Below, in pieces: positions 33,500-44,317 of a DNA stretch of 64,000 nucleotides. Below the pieces are notes generated by a model. The model saw only the letters and a program-made list of their open reading frames with translations. It was not told the origin of the DNA and did not search any database. Position numbers and translations under genes: made by a program. Location of the stretch: positions 51,062,831 through 51,126,830 of the forward strand of contig OU862916.1 in assembly GCA_917880885.1 (NCBI GenBank), written 5' to 3'. Source of the stretch: Limnephilus marmoratus (lineage: Eukaryota > Arthropoda > Insecta > Trichoptera > Limnephilidae). Every line of letters begins with the position of its first letter. The stretch's first letter is position 1.

Positions 33500-35015
33500 G
33501 CCTTGATGCACCATCGAATGGCCAGAATGAGTCGGCGCCAAATCCGTGCCGATCAGGCTGTCGTCCAATGGCACAGCGCGCCTCTACTTCATAGGCAGAG
33601 AGTTTCCCACCAAACCACCGTAAAACACAAGTATTAAATATACACTTTGGCAAGAGGGTTATGTTTAGATATTTTATCCAGAGGGTTTGAGAGTTCACAG
33701 TCCAATTCAATAATAACTCTTGATTAACGCGAGTCAAATATATTTACAAGAAACTTTGTATTACAATACGTTGGCTCAGATTTAATAATTATCTCGTTTA
33801 GGGGAAAAGCAGTCGGACGGAACGAACGTTGAAACCGGAATGGTTTTGCATCGTCGTGCACTAGACCGGAGAGCGGTACTTGGTGATACCAGTCTGTAAA
33901 ATCGAATTTGAATTATATTTTTAAGGTTCGTTCGTTGCTCGGCTACAACACCACTACAACCTTTTTTAACTTGCAAATAATTATTGATGTCACCGTAATG
34001 ATAATTTACAAATTATTTCCTTATTTTTACATTAATCTTATATTAAATTTATTCTTATTTTGATGGCAGACAGAGTATTACACTTATTGGCCATACTGCT
34101 CTGTTCCGCTGAATCAAACTATAAGTAGTTCTGTGAACAGCATAGACCTCGTATACAAAAATATGCTCTATTTTTCTCTTACTTAATTAATTTAAACCAA
34201 AATTTCTTCTGAAACCACCCTGAATCTCTACTGAGAATATCTTAAGTAAGTAATTTTTATTTCAAATAAGAAATTATTTTACAATTTGTCCAAATGAAAC
34301 GTCACCATGTCAATGACAATTCTTTCATCAAACTTTCTTCAGGCCGAAGGTTCCATACTATTGATTAGTCCGTTTTGACGCCTCGCAGTAGAAACCACGA
34401 TCAAGCGAACTCTGGCGGGATAAAAATGTAGTATCCAACAGGGCCACCATTTTGAACTGGAACCAGAATGTAGCAAACATATTTACAGAGAGTTTAAACA
34501 GGATTTCGCTTCGCTCAGTCAACAATATTATTATTATTAACTTGCAGAGCTTTTTTGAGCAAAACTAACGCTCAGCTGGGTTGATTAAAAACAGATTATG
34601 GACTTTAAACAGTCAAGATTTATCATAACATTTTGTTGACACCATGAAAATAATTCAGCATTTTATATAATCGACGCCACTGGTTTCACCCCCTTCGCGG
34701 GTGGCGAATGGGGGGAGCACGATTACAATAAGGGGGGAACGAGACGAAAGATCCAGCGTTTGAGAATCTTGCATAATTAATGAGTTTGGGAGAATCTAAT
34801 TTTGAGGAATTTGTTTAATATTTTCAAACAGTCTTGAAAGGGTCCATTGTGTATTGAACCGAGTTTGACGCTTTTTATTTTAGGTACCTACTAAGCTCAG
34901 CGTTTTTAAAAAGCATCATTAAAACATTTACTGATCATGAGTATCCCGAGAAAATATTATTTAAAAAACTGGGCGTTTTGTATAGGACTAGCAGATAATT
35001 CAAAAGTAACCAGTA
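33500..35015. other. Intergenic DNA
   Basis: Mixed composition; patches at about 33500-33640 and 33800-33960 are GC-richer but show no domain in any frame. A run of G-rich sequence with GGGGGGAGCACG lies near 34710. Confidence 0.45.
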
Positions 35016-35019
35016 AAAC

Positions 35020-35250
35020 CCAACAATTGAATTTGGCAGCCACCTCTGAGCTGGAGCTCCAAAATTCTGAATAAATCTACTTGATTCTGTACAAAAGAGA
35101 GCTGTCTGCCTGTTGTTAACAGACCGATCACCATCTCTAGTTTACAGTCTGTAGATATGATATCTTTGACAGAAATTTCAATGAAGCACGTATGCGATTC
35201 TCGATGAACACGAGAGGAACACCCGTTCATTGTTAATGTTGACTCCATTA
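35020..35250 (+). pseudogene. Decayed LINE ORF2 C-terminal fragment
   Basis: Plus strand reads EFGSHL, then AGAPKF and DSVQKRAVCLLLTD, matching the S-H-L-W-x-G-A-P ... D-x-x-Q-x-R-A-x-x block after the RT domain of LINEs. It overlaps in homology with 25280-25640 (-). Stops interrupt the frame. The 82-codon minus-strand frame over the same bases is a shadow. Confidence 0.55.
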
Positions 35251-35552
35251 GAAGAGGTCGTTTTCTGAATAGTTTTTTTTTTGTATAAGACGGCTCGCGC
35301 GTACGTAATTCCAGTAGGCGAAATTTAATTATTTTTTGTAATTTAAGTAGGTTTAATTTCGTGTAATTTCGTCCTTGTGAATTTTTTTGCGTAACCTAAA
35401 ATTTCGTTTGTGTAACCCAGAACCCTACTTACTATATAAATAACTTAATATTTCAATCGCTCAAAAATTTTGTGTTTTATTTTATCTCATAGACTTATGT
35501 TATTATTATTTTCTTAGTTATCTTTCCATATAGCATAAGCAATGGTTAATTA

Positions 35553-35950
35553 GCTCCAAAAACTAAGGAAAATAATATCACATCTCATCTTAGGAAACGC
35601 TGTGTTGAGGGGTCTTTTCAAGGAAAGCAAGGAGAGGAAGTTCTGGGAAAGAAAAAGGTTTGACGGATGGGCAGGAATCTGGGGACATTGTGTACAGCAG
35701 TGACGGACGTATCTACCCCCCCAACTGCGGTGCAAGGCGATGGGCGAAAGCCGTCAAGGTTCTCCCTAAGCCGATCTCTACCGATTCAGTCCCCCATGCA
35801 TCCATCGCCAAGGCCTGAAGACACCTCACCCGATGAACCCGGGCACCCCTGCTAAGACACCAAACGTAGCGAACGATATGTGGCGACCTACGGCAAAGGT
35901 GTTGGTTATTCGATAAATGATTCCCGGGGCGGCGAGACCCGCCATCCTAA
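35553..35950 (-). mobile_element. Repeat B copy 6, internally decayed
   Basis: Blocks AGGAAAATAAT, GTGTTGAGGGGTCTTTT, GGGCAGGAATCTGGGG, GGGCACCCCTGCTAAG and TTCCCGGGGCGGCGAG appear in family order. The extreme T-run end is lost. Confidence 0.75.
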
Positions 35951-36249
35951 TTGAAATACGCATCTGTAATAAATCTCGGAAATAATCGCTGATATCATCA
36001 CTGAAACGATAACATTTCTAACCTTCCTCAGAGAAGTACATTTTTTCGTGTTATAAGAATCTGTTTAACCTTTTTAATACCTAGAAAACATATTATACCT
36101 ATACATTAATGCCTTAAGTTTGGACGAGGGAATTATTTTTTATTATTTTTGAATCATGTTATTTTTTAATCTTCTAGTCAAACTACGAACCATTAAAACA
36201 TCAAACTAAAATAATATAGAAAGAAAATCGTTTTTAAGATGTGATAGTA

Positions 36250-36460
36250 TTCACCTCGCGGACCGCCAGCTGTGAATGTATGATAAATATTATAATGACG
36301 TAAAAGTAGGTGCGAGAGAGAGGCGGCTAGGCGAGATCGCACGTGCGGAGCAGAGAGGCCGCAGTGGCCGGCCGGGGGCGAAATTATAATTTGAAATCGT
36401 AGAGGACGTCGGTCAATACTTGATAGATCATTAGCATAGAGCCTCCGCAGGTAGGGGTGC
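36250..36460. promoter_or_regulatory. GC-richer island, candidate regulatory element
   Basis: About 200 bp with CACGTGCGGAG (E-box), TATAATGACGTAAAAG (CRE-like TGACGTAA) and GGCCGCAGTGGCCGGCC. Flanks are AT-rich. No repeat similarity and no convincing frame. Confidence 0.3.
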
Positions 36461-36594
36461 GAAAAAGCATTAAAAGCATCCATTTAGCTCAAACGGAACT
36501 TTTCAGAATATTAACTCAAACAAATTAGAATCAAAATTTATATGAGTTTGTGTCGATGGATGAAGTATAGATCATAACTATTGCAGTAATTTGT

Positions 36595-36970
36595 CGGTAT
36601 ACGTGGTCGAGGGCTAAAGCTCTAGATTCGCCATCCGAAGCTCACGGGATCGATTCTCGGCGTGCGCAAATAAATTTTATTTGATTAATTTTTGTTATTC
36701 ACAATTAATTGATTTCAAATAATATAAAGTATATTTGCGACTCGTTCCAGAGCGGAAAATACTCTCAGTAGCGCCCTGGTGTAAGACCTCTATTAAGATT
36801 TTAAACTTTACTTGAAATAGCTTTAACCGTGTCTGGTGGCCAGACCTGAATAGCCAGGTATTTCTACACCTTCCTCTCCCCCATCTCCTTCCTCCCACTA
36901 CCTTCAGCCTCAAACATTCCGTAGTCTCACTGACTCCAGACGGGAATAGCTGGGACTCTTGAGGTATAAA
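36595..36970 (+). mobile_element. tRNA-derived SINE
   Basis: Head with ACGTGGTCGAGGGCTAAAGC (box A region) and GGGATCGATTCTC (box B), then GCGTGCGCAAATAAATTTTA, CGCCCTGGTGTAAGACC and GACTCCAGACGGGA. A short A-rich end lies at about 36963-36970. The CCAATTGGGG block is deleted. Diverged but complete in outline. Confidence 0.82.
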
Positions 36971-37042
36971 AAAACTTTAAAAACCTTTTTTTCGAATATT
37001 TGATTAATAATATGGAATTTAAAATAAAGGCGTTTTTTTCGT

Positions 37043-37215
37043 CATTTGTTTTTGGGGTGTTATGCCGTGTTGCGCTACCTTCTTCTTTAGCCAACGTTTC
37101 GGACATCATCAGGGCAGATCTGCCGGATCTGCCCTGATGATGAACACTGCAACGCTGACCGTAACGTTGGCTAAAGAAGGAGGTAGCACAACACGGCATA
37201 ATATCCCAAAAACAA
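37043..37215. repeat. Palindromic repeat family F copy 3
   Basis: Near-perfect inverted arms: TTTTTGGGGTGTTATGCCG with GCGCTACCTTCTTC on the left and the complementary sequence on the right. At the centre lies GGCAGATC-TGCCG-GATCTGCC. The right arm (plus) keeps CUGAUGA followed by a mutated helix II and GUAACG. The left arm (minus) has CUGAUGA fused almost directly to GUCCGAAACGUUGGC, i.e. helix II is deleted. Both arms are therefore defective hammerhead copies. Confidence 0.75.
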
Positions 37216-37307
37216 ATAACGAAAACACTTTTTTTATAAGCAATAATTATCAGCCTGAAACACTCATTTACATTGAAAAATCTTCCGAGAAAAGATACTT
37301 GCCGCCA

Positions 37308-37324
37308 ACGGGACTTGAACCCGT
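37308..37324 (-). other. tRNA T-arm-like sequence (box B)
   Basis: Minus strand reads ACGGG-TTCAAGT-CCCGT, a perfect T-stem and seven-base loop, followed by a GGCGGCA acceptor-like end. No matching 5' acceptor strand or box A is found upstream, so this is a tRNA fragment or SINE head, not a tRNA gene. Confidence 0.5.
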
Positions 37325-37329
37325 GTTAC

Positions 37330-38040
37330 CCTTTGTGCTATGCATAAAAATCTTGTCTTAAACGTTAGTTTATAAATTAAAAAATAATAATTAATATTTA
37401 ACAAGTTAAAAGTATTTCACCAAAAAAATGTAGACATAATTTGTCTCAACGAACTTTTCTAAGTACGATTATTTAACATAGATGTTTTGGAATCGATGTT
37501 TTCTTTGACATTTTCAAAATCTTCTAGCGAATTTATTTCAAAATATGTATTTAAAATAAAACCTCTCACCCTTTTATGCAAGAAATATTTTCACCAGAGA
37601 TGTTATTCTGACGAGTTTTTCAATTCAATATCAAAAACATCAAAATTTTTTCAAACATCGATAAAAATCCATCGATGTTTATTTGAAAGTGCTCGCCCCT
37701 ACCCCCTGTCTGACCCACCCTGTCCGTGTATAGTACGTAAGATAATATAAGTACGAGAGCCTTCGCAAATGAGCTTTTTTGCTCGGCGAGCTTCTTTCCT
37801 TTTTAACGACGCCAAAGTCTCAACAAGGGTGGAGGAACAATTTTGCCGGGCTGTCAGAATGACGTATATCAGTCCGTTTTTTAGGGGATGCGAATGGGAA
37901 TGGATTCGTAAAGTAATCAATTATATTGCTGCCCTGTTATTCCAAGGAAATATTATAATATCACGAAGATTTTATACATTAATAAAAAAATACAAGGATA
38001 AATATGGTTTTACTATTTCAATGCTTTCGGCCGAGTATTT
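37330..38040. other. Intergenic DNA
   Basis: AT-rich with a GC-richer patch at about 37690-37870. The 110-codon frame at 37769-38101 runs into repeat B and has no recognisable domain. Confidence 0.45.
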
Positions 38041-38514
38041 TTGTTTTACATTAGCTCCTCACAGAAGCCAGAAAAAACTCCCCGCAGGGCCTTTTTCATG
38101 AGGATACTGTGTAGAGAGTATTTTTAGGAAAGGAAGGAGAGGATGTTCTGAGAAGGAAAAAAGGTATGAGGGGTGGGTAGGAATCTAAGGGTTAGTATGT
38201 GCAGAAATGACAGACATATGAATTCATCTCTCCAACTGCAGTAAGGCGATGTTCCGTGAGAAACCTACTGGAAAGATTACAATGTCTGATCAACGGTCTT
38301 TTCCGATCCGACCTACCACGCAATCGGTGGGCAGGCGCAGTCAGTGTGCACACCCATTCGCCGGCAAAATCCGGGCAAGCCACACCCCATGAACTCGGAC
38401 ATCCCTTCTAAGTCACCAATCGTAGCGAACCATTTGGGGTGACCCATGGCAGACGTGTCGGTTATCGAATAAATGGTTCCCGGGGCGTCGATACCCGTTC
38501 CCGCCTACCAAATT
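38041..38514 (-). mobile_element. Repeat B copy 7, complete
   Basis: From TTGTTTTACATTAGCTCCTC to CCGCCTACCAAATT with every internal block. The minus-strand head reads GNGYRRPGNHLF...CHGSPQMVRY, a slightly diverged version of the phrase in other copies. A second, partial copy follows at once. Confidence 0.85.
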
Positions 38515-38606
38515 AAGACAAGCCTCATCCCATGAACCCGCGCACGCAAACTCGAACCCGAAACTCTTGGGATGACCTATGGCAGAGATGTTGGTTATCC
38601 AATAAG

Positions 38607-39579
38607 AGAAAATGCAATGAAGAGAAAATGAAAAAAATGCAAATACTTTAAAATAAAGCAATGCGAATAATACTTAAGCGCAACATATACACACGAATAC
38701 GAGACATGCTAAAAGAGCTAAATATGTTGACGGTGAAGAAAACTGTGTATTTGAATGTACTTATTTTTTTACATTAAATTAACATGGGGATGATGTCTAA
38801 GGAACTAAAAAGAAAAATACATTATAATAACGAAAAACATGGTCACGGTACAAGAAATTCAAAGCAAATTAGACTGCCGACAAGAAAAAAATCAAGCTCC
38901 CAGAAATCTCTGATGTACCAGGCCGTCCATCTGTATAACAACATCCCGAATGAAATCACTGAGATAGAAAATATAAATAAGTTTAAAAAAGAATTACGAA
39001 AATATGTCTACCTCAATTATTAATGTCTTTATTTATGTGTAATATTTAAATAAGGAAAATTCTTTTTCAATAACCTACCAATAGAAATCAGAAGCATTAG
39101 GAACAAAGTTCAATTGTTGAACTCCATCAAAAAGTATTTTAGAGAATGTCACACTAAAAATCATACTTGTTTTTCTTCTTACTGAATACATATATGTTTG
39201 CATATTTTAGTTAACGGGTCTGATTGCCATGTGTCTGTATTAACTGCACCTACATATATATTGAAATACATGACAACAGTAAATAGTAATTGTACTTATA
39301 TGAAATGTATTAACTGTATTAACTGCATTGTATTAACTGTACACGTGACTGTATTTGTACATAATATATGAAATGTCGACTCTTCTTCCATCCACAAGCT
39401 AAGGCTTTTAATGGAAGACCAGTAAAATTATAATATGTAGCAATTTTAAGATAAACAAATAAAAAAATTAAAAAAATGATTATGTTTGCCAACCAATGTA
39501 AATGTTTATATCTTTATAAAATATTAGCACACACAAAGATGTGAGCTAACTTAAGATTAATAAATAAAAATAAAAATAA
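38607..39579 (+). mobile_element. 5'-truncated LINE (family A), itself interrupted
   Basis: Before the interruption it carries an ORF2 C-terminus: NKAMRIILKRNIYTRIRDML, a stop, then HGTRNSKQIRLPTRKKSS, VHLYNNIPNEITEIENINKF and KKELRKYVYLNY (stop at 39023). This is the usual LINE pattern of R-N-x-x-x-x-R-x-P, N-x-x-P-x-E-I and F-K-x-x-L. The 3' untranslated region resumes at about 39479. It has a hairpin (TTAGCACACA 39524-39533 / TGTGAGCTAA 39540-39549, one mismatch) and an AATAAATAAAAATAAAAATAA tail broken here by my spacing only. Sequence 39052-39478 belongs to another LINE inserted into it. Confidence 0.72.
39052..39478 (+). mobile_element. 5'-truncated LINE, family H copy 2 (innermost of nest)
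   Basis: It begins AAGGAAAATTCTTTTTCAAT and matches the minus-strand copy at 27286-27835 almost base for base. It has the same end of ORF2 (IEIRSIRNKVQLLNS ... HTCFSSY, stop at about 39182), the same 3' hairpin (TCTTCCAT 39384-39391 / ATGGAAGA 39411-39418) and the same ATAAACAAATAAAA tail. The high identity suggests both copies are young. Confidence 0.82.
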
Positions 39580-39840
39580 TAAATGGTTTCAGGGGCGGTG
39601 GTACCCATTCCCACCTCACAAATTATACAGTATATTTATTTTTGTAAACAAAGTACAATCATCCCGGTGGAAGGTGGCTTAATGTCATTTTTTAATGGAT
39701 AGTAGATTTTATATTAATGGATAACCATTTAATTATTCGGTACACGAAATGTTTCGATTACATAGGACCTATATAGGTGACCCAAAATATTTGGTACCTA
39801 CCTACTCCATAAATTGTCTAGTACGCATTTGGCCACGTTT

Positions 39841-40069
39841 TTCAATCATAATTTTTTTTCAGATCCAATAATTGGAGCAACTCATCAATGTTCGAAGTTA
39901 ATTTTCAATTTCTGCTAAAGTTCTGTTCAAATATCATTATAGGCCAGATGCTTCATAGAACTGAAATTATAATATAACTTGAATAGAACTTTCACGGAAC
40001 TTGAAAATTTACTTCGAACATTGATGAGTTGCTCCAATTATTGGATCTTAAAAAAAATTATTTTATGAA
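39841..40069. mobile_element. Foldback MITE with ~100-bp arms
   Basis: Left arm 39841-39941 and right arm 39969-40069 are inverted repeats. The best block is GATCCAATAATTGGAGCAAC followed by TCATCAATGTTCGAAGT, perfect in both arms, and overall identity is high. Only about 27 bp separate the arms. No transposase; target duplication not resolved. The RNA would form a long hairpin. Confidence 0.82.
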
Positions 40070-40137
40070 TTGTTCAAATTCTGTGAAACAACCCCTCCTA
40101 AATGTTCACAATAGTAAGAACGCAAATATACAGGATG

Positions 40138-40205
40138 TTAAGGGACGTACTTAACTTACTTTAACCAGTGATTCCTAGTGATTATTTGGAGAAAAAAATG
40201 TAAAT
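40138..40205 (+). repeat. Dispersed repeat C, copy 1
   Basis: Shares TACTTAACTTACTTTAAC, AGTGATTCC and ATTTGGAG(A/T)AAAAAATGTA with 49915-49985. Origin unknown. Confidence 0.6.
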
Positions 40206-40899
40206 GTCATTTTGGTCTCCGGTGACTTTATCAATCTATAGATTTATTTTTTTCAAAAATTTTTACTTCAAAATCAAACAATAAAAAATCATCTGCATGT
40301 CATCACTAGTCACTCGGTCAAGTAACCTCTTACTCTGCTCCAAATTGTCCAATAAATACAATTTTATTAACGTTATTGTAGGCAAAAAAATAAAACATCA
40401 AATATATTTGTGAAAGAAGAAACTTTTTTTTATTTGAAGTTGGTACCAAACCGAATTTTAGAAGTATCTTTGCATATTATTAACCCCGACACAGGCGAAC
40501 CCTAGTGGGATTAATAATTACGAATTGTATAGAAGCAATAAATAAATATTGCTTGTAATGTAATATATTATTTAACTTATCAAAATATAACAGAAATTTG
40601 CCATAATCTCTCTAAACAGAGTACTTTAATACAGACGTATTTGGTATTTAGCAGTGAATATTTTTCATTTCTTGTATAATACCTTTGAAATTTCGGTGAA
40701 ATGAGGAATTATCGCTTCCATAAAGACGGTTGTAAAAATAATATTGAAAGGCCAAAACCACACAACAAATACATGAATTATTACCGCAAAGTACAATGCA
40801 CCAAGCATCAATAATTTCCCGTAACAATACTGAAATTGATCGTAGCAGTTTGTCATGGGGACAACAAAAGGGGTTGGGTCCTCGGTCCTCGTGGAGGCT

Positions 40900-41118
40900 T
40901 TACGGGATGAAGGGATGGGGTGGTTGGAGGCTGTATTCCCCCGCAGACAGGTGGGGTGGCCGGGTAAACAATGCGGTACCCATATCCCAGTCGGACTCAT
41001 TTATATCCGCTCCTAGGTCGTAGGGACCTTGTCCACTCTGACTGCTACGCTCGCCTCTACGGTTGCCTCTACGCCAAGCTCCACGTGAATGACCGCAGAT
41101 ATATTGTGTATTGTTCAA
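40900..41118 (-). other. Open frame with arginine/glycine-rich start, unassigned
   Basis: The minus strand is open for 72 codons: RGAWRRGNRRGERSSQSGQG, then DINESDWDMGTALFTRPPHL and a stop after HPFIP. A second overlapping frame (40665-41000) adds a hydrophobic stretch, LLMLGALYFAVIIHVFVVWF, that could span a membrane. The two are in different frames and neither matches a family I recognise. GATATGGGTACCGC resembles the head of repeat B, so a repeat origin is possible. Confidence 0.2.
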
Positions 41119-41620
41119 TGACTATGTATAATAATAGATACTATTCATAGATGTCATTTTCTTCTTCACCATTTTCCTATTTATAACAAACTGCGCTAGC
41201 GAAAGAAATAGGTAAGCGTATATTAACGTACTGTTTAACCATGCATATCGGATTATGTTTTCGATTGTATTTTACGATTGGTGGGTACCTACATTAAACA
41301 ACGTGGGTAGCAAAGTAGCTAGGTAGAGAAATATATTTTATTATGTTTATTTTTCAAGTACAAACGGTCCAAAGCTAATGTTAAATCAAGGTTTGTGAAA
41401 ATTTTTGAACAAAACCAGATTTTTTTTTACGTTTTGATTGATTAAAACCTAAATTTTGAACATATTGAATGGTTATCTGATACCTAATATTTAATTTGGT
41501 CGGACATGTTGATAAGTTCTGCAATGAAGAAACATTTATTATTGATTTAAAAAATGTGTGCATATGAACTTCCCAGATTCAGTAGATCTTCACTAATTTC
41601 TATTTTTAAAAAGTATTTTG
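41119..41620. other. AT-rich intergenic DNA
   Basis: No repeat, hairpin or coding signal recognised. Confidence 0.5.
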
Positions 41621-41627
41621 AGGTTGA

Positions 41628-41860
41628 AAGAAGTATGAGAAGATTCAAAGACTGTTATGAAAACCTGAGCACTAAACATAGCCTAAGCCATTTGCATCGT
41701 TTCAATTTATTCTGAATGATGATTTCTCACCATGACGAAGCGAATGTTATCTTTCACTATGGAACGGGTACAAATTACACTGCATTCAAATAATATTAAC
41801 TATTTTATGTGTGTATATTAATTGAGCAGTAAAAATAGAGTAATGTCTAACAGACGAAGT
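41628..41860 (-). mobile_element. Decayed SINE body
   Basis: CTGAGCACTAAACATAGCC, TAAGCCATTTGCATCGTTTC and TTCACTATGGAACGGG follow the minus-strand order of the SINE at 26000-26424 with many changes. Head and tail are unrecognisable. Confidence 0.5.
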
Positions 41861-42760
41861 AGAAATAAAGAGAGGCGTGCGGCAGGGTTGTATTCTTCAA
41901 CCTATGCTGTTCAACTTATATTCAGAAGAAATATTCAATGAAGCTCTGCAAGAAGCTACTCGAGGACTTGTTATAAATGGGAAGATTCTGAACATCCTGC
42001 GTTATGCAGATGATACAGTACTTCTAACAAGTAACATTGAGGATTTACAACTTTTGCTGAATCAAGTAGTGAAGACTTGTGAGAATTTTGGGCTAGAACT
42101 GAATATAAATAAGACAAAATACATGCTCATAAGCAAAAATAACGCACTGGATGAAAATCTTTATATTGCTGGAACAAAACTAGAGAAGGTACAGAGTATT
42201 ATGTACTTGGACTGCAATGTAAATGATAGATGGGATCCTTCAGTTGAAATCAAATGCCGCATTGAGCAAGCTCGTGCAACCTTTATCCGCATGAAAAAAA
42301 TGTTCTGCAGTCATGATCTCAACCTTGGATTATGGCGAATGGTCAGATGCTACGTGTTTTCGATATTATTTTACGGAATGGAAGCATGGACGCTTACTGA
42401 AGAACTAATTAGGCGACTTTAGGCATTCGAGATGTGAATCTACAGAAGAATACTTAAAATAAGCTGAATGGACAGGATTACAGACGAAGATGTTATGGTT
42501 CGGATGAATAAAGAAAAGGAAGTAATTAAAACTATAAAAATCCTAAAACTTCAATATTTTAGACATGTGATGAGACATCCAGAGAAGTATGAGATCCTGC
42601 ATCTCATAATGCAGGGTAAGATTGCCGGAAGACGGGGCCATGGAAGAAGGAGAACCTCATGGCTGAAAAACCTGAGACGTTTGTCAAACAAAGTCCGCAT
42701 AGCCAACATGATAGCCAACGTCCGTTGAACGGACAGGGCACAAGAAGAAGAAGAATATTA
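41849..42760 (+). pseudogene. RTE-like LINE ORF2 C-terminal half with in-frame stops
   Basis: The plus strand reads RGVRQGCILQPMLFNLYSEE, the catalytic box LRYADDTVLL (near 42000), then KCRIEQARATFIRMKKMFC and LWRMVRCYVFSILFYGMEAW. After a break it continues in the same frame with MDRITDEDVMVRMNKEKEVI, YFRHVMRHPEKYEILHLIMQ and GRRRTSWLKNLR (42468-42728). Stops at about 42420, 42434 and 42464 interrupt an otherwise continuous frame, with no frameshift. The tail has ACAAGAAGAAGAAGAA. The R-H-P-E-K-Y and G-R-R-x-x-S-W-L-x-N-L blocks are typical of RTE-related LINEs of insects. Everything upstream of RT motif B is missing. Confidence 0.85.
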
Positions 42761-42764
42761 AGTG

Positions 42765-44310
42765 GGTTCTCCGATATGTGTAGGTATTAAATTGTGCACT
42801 TAAACTTTTAAAAAAAGTTATTCGGTAGCAATATGGTTAATTAATTAGATCACTCCCCGCCACTGGCAGTGGTGTGATAGCCTCCACTTGATCCAGCGTT
42901 ATACGTCAATGTCCGGCGATAGAAGGCCGCAGCCATAGGCGTAGGAGGCTTCACATTCTAATGCGCCCCCCCCCCCCGCCCTACACCCCTCCCACCTCCT
43001 GGCCAGTGCCCAGCGCCACCCCTTGCTTTGTCCGTGGGTCGGTCTTCTGACTAATCGACTGTTTGCCAAAGGGATTCCTTTTCGGACGCTTAGCATAGGC
43101 AAATGGACGCCGACGCTTCTACAAATTTCCTAGCGATCATGACTGGAAAGGTACAGTTCGCCAAAAAAGCGTAGGATGTTATAAAGTGGAACAAAAAATG
43201 ATCATTACTAATGAAACGCTGACTTTACCACAAAACATAGTAGATTCAGTAGAAATTGACAGCATGATTATCGACAGGAAAAATTGTAAAAATCCATTTT
43301 TTAGGGATTATATCTAAATAATTTTGTTTTTTATTTTATTATATTTTATTTTATTTTTATTTATTTGGGAGACCAACAGTTTACATTAATAACAAAGCAT
43401 ATAATAATTGAGTTCAATAATTGAACCATTTACAGGTTTCCACATAGGTATTGTATACAAGTAGTGTAGTGATTCCAGAGATATTTACTGATGAGAAATT
43501 ACATTTCAAGAGACGAGTTATTTAGGTGGGAATAGGAAGGGGGTAGGATGGGGGGGGGATCGGTTAAGTTGAGGTATAGTAATAAAAATATGCATGACAA
43601 AAAATTAAAGGAGAAAAAAAAGAAAGTACATAGAGTGGTGGTTGTATAAGAAGGTATCTATAATTATTGTTATTGTAGAGTATCGTGATTTTAAGGAGTG
43701 TGGTGCAGAGTTAAAAATGTCAAATTGTGTATAGTACGTATCTGTGCAGAATCACGAAAAATCTAAAATCCGATGTGAGTATCAAATTTTATTTTTTTAT
43801 AGTTATCAAGTTTATTTTCTAGAACTCCATTTTAATTTTAATTTTTTTATACACCAGATTTAAATGTCCGGGTTAAATTTTCAGCACAGGAAAAACTTAA
43901 CCCTTTCACACACTTCCCAAATGATCATCAAGTCAATCCACGCTATGCAATTGCACTATATAAGTATTATAAATACAAAACAATACAAGAACAACATGTT
44001 AACCTACCAGAGACCAAATGGGAAAATAATTCACCGACTCCAGATATTTTCATATCAGAGGGTTCGGCTCTGTGGAATTCCTAATTGAACCTATAAATCC
44101 TACTGATCCCTCAACATAAATATTTAAAAAATCTTTTGTAATCCTACATGTATTTAAAATGACTGATTTTTGCATTTTTATATATAAATTCTTTGACAAA
44201 TCTAATATGCCCAAATTTTGAATGAGAGACCTAGGTATAATGCCAGTAGCCGAAATAACAAATGGTAATATTTTTATAGTCTGAGAATGCCATATATATT
44301 AATATTTCGC
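42765..44310. other. Intergenic DNA with a C-run and an A/T-rich LINE-like tail
   Basis: At 42965-42980 there is a poly-C run in a CpG-richer patch (42840-43110). At 43325-43440 the minus strand ends with CTCCCAAATAAATAAAAATA, as LINE tails do, preceded by a short palindrome GTTCAATTATTGAAC. No ORF2 remnant was found, so this is only a possible LINE tail. Confidence 0.4.
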
Positions 44311-44317
44311 CCTCTGA

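Larger units (their letters stand above)
38515..39624 (-). mobile_element. Repeat B copy 8, interrupted by nested LINE tails
   Basis: The left part 38515-38606 (CCTCATCCCATGAACCCGCG to GGTTATCCAATAA) and the right part 39580-39624 (AAATGGTTTCAGGGGCGGTG to CTCACAAATT) are consecutive in the family consensus. About 970 bp of LINE sequence separate them here. AATAA occurs on both sides of the break. Confidence 0.75.

Noticed and set aside
33489..33737. 82-codon minus-strand frame with GADSFWPFDGASRQ
   Set aside because: No family recognised, no ATG context or flanking exon evidence; left as intergenic.
37769..38101. 110-codon plus-strand frame
   Set aside because: Its end runs into repeat B and the rest has no recognisable domain.
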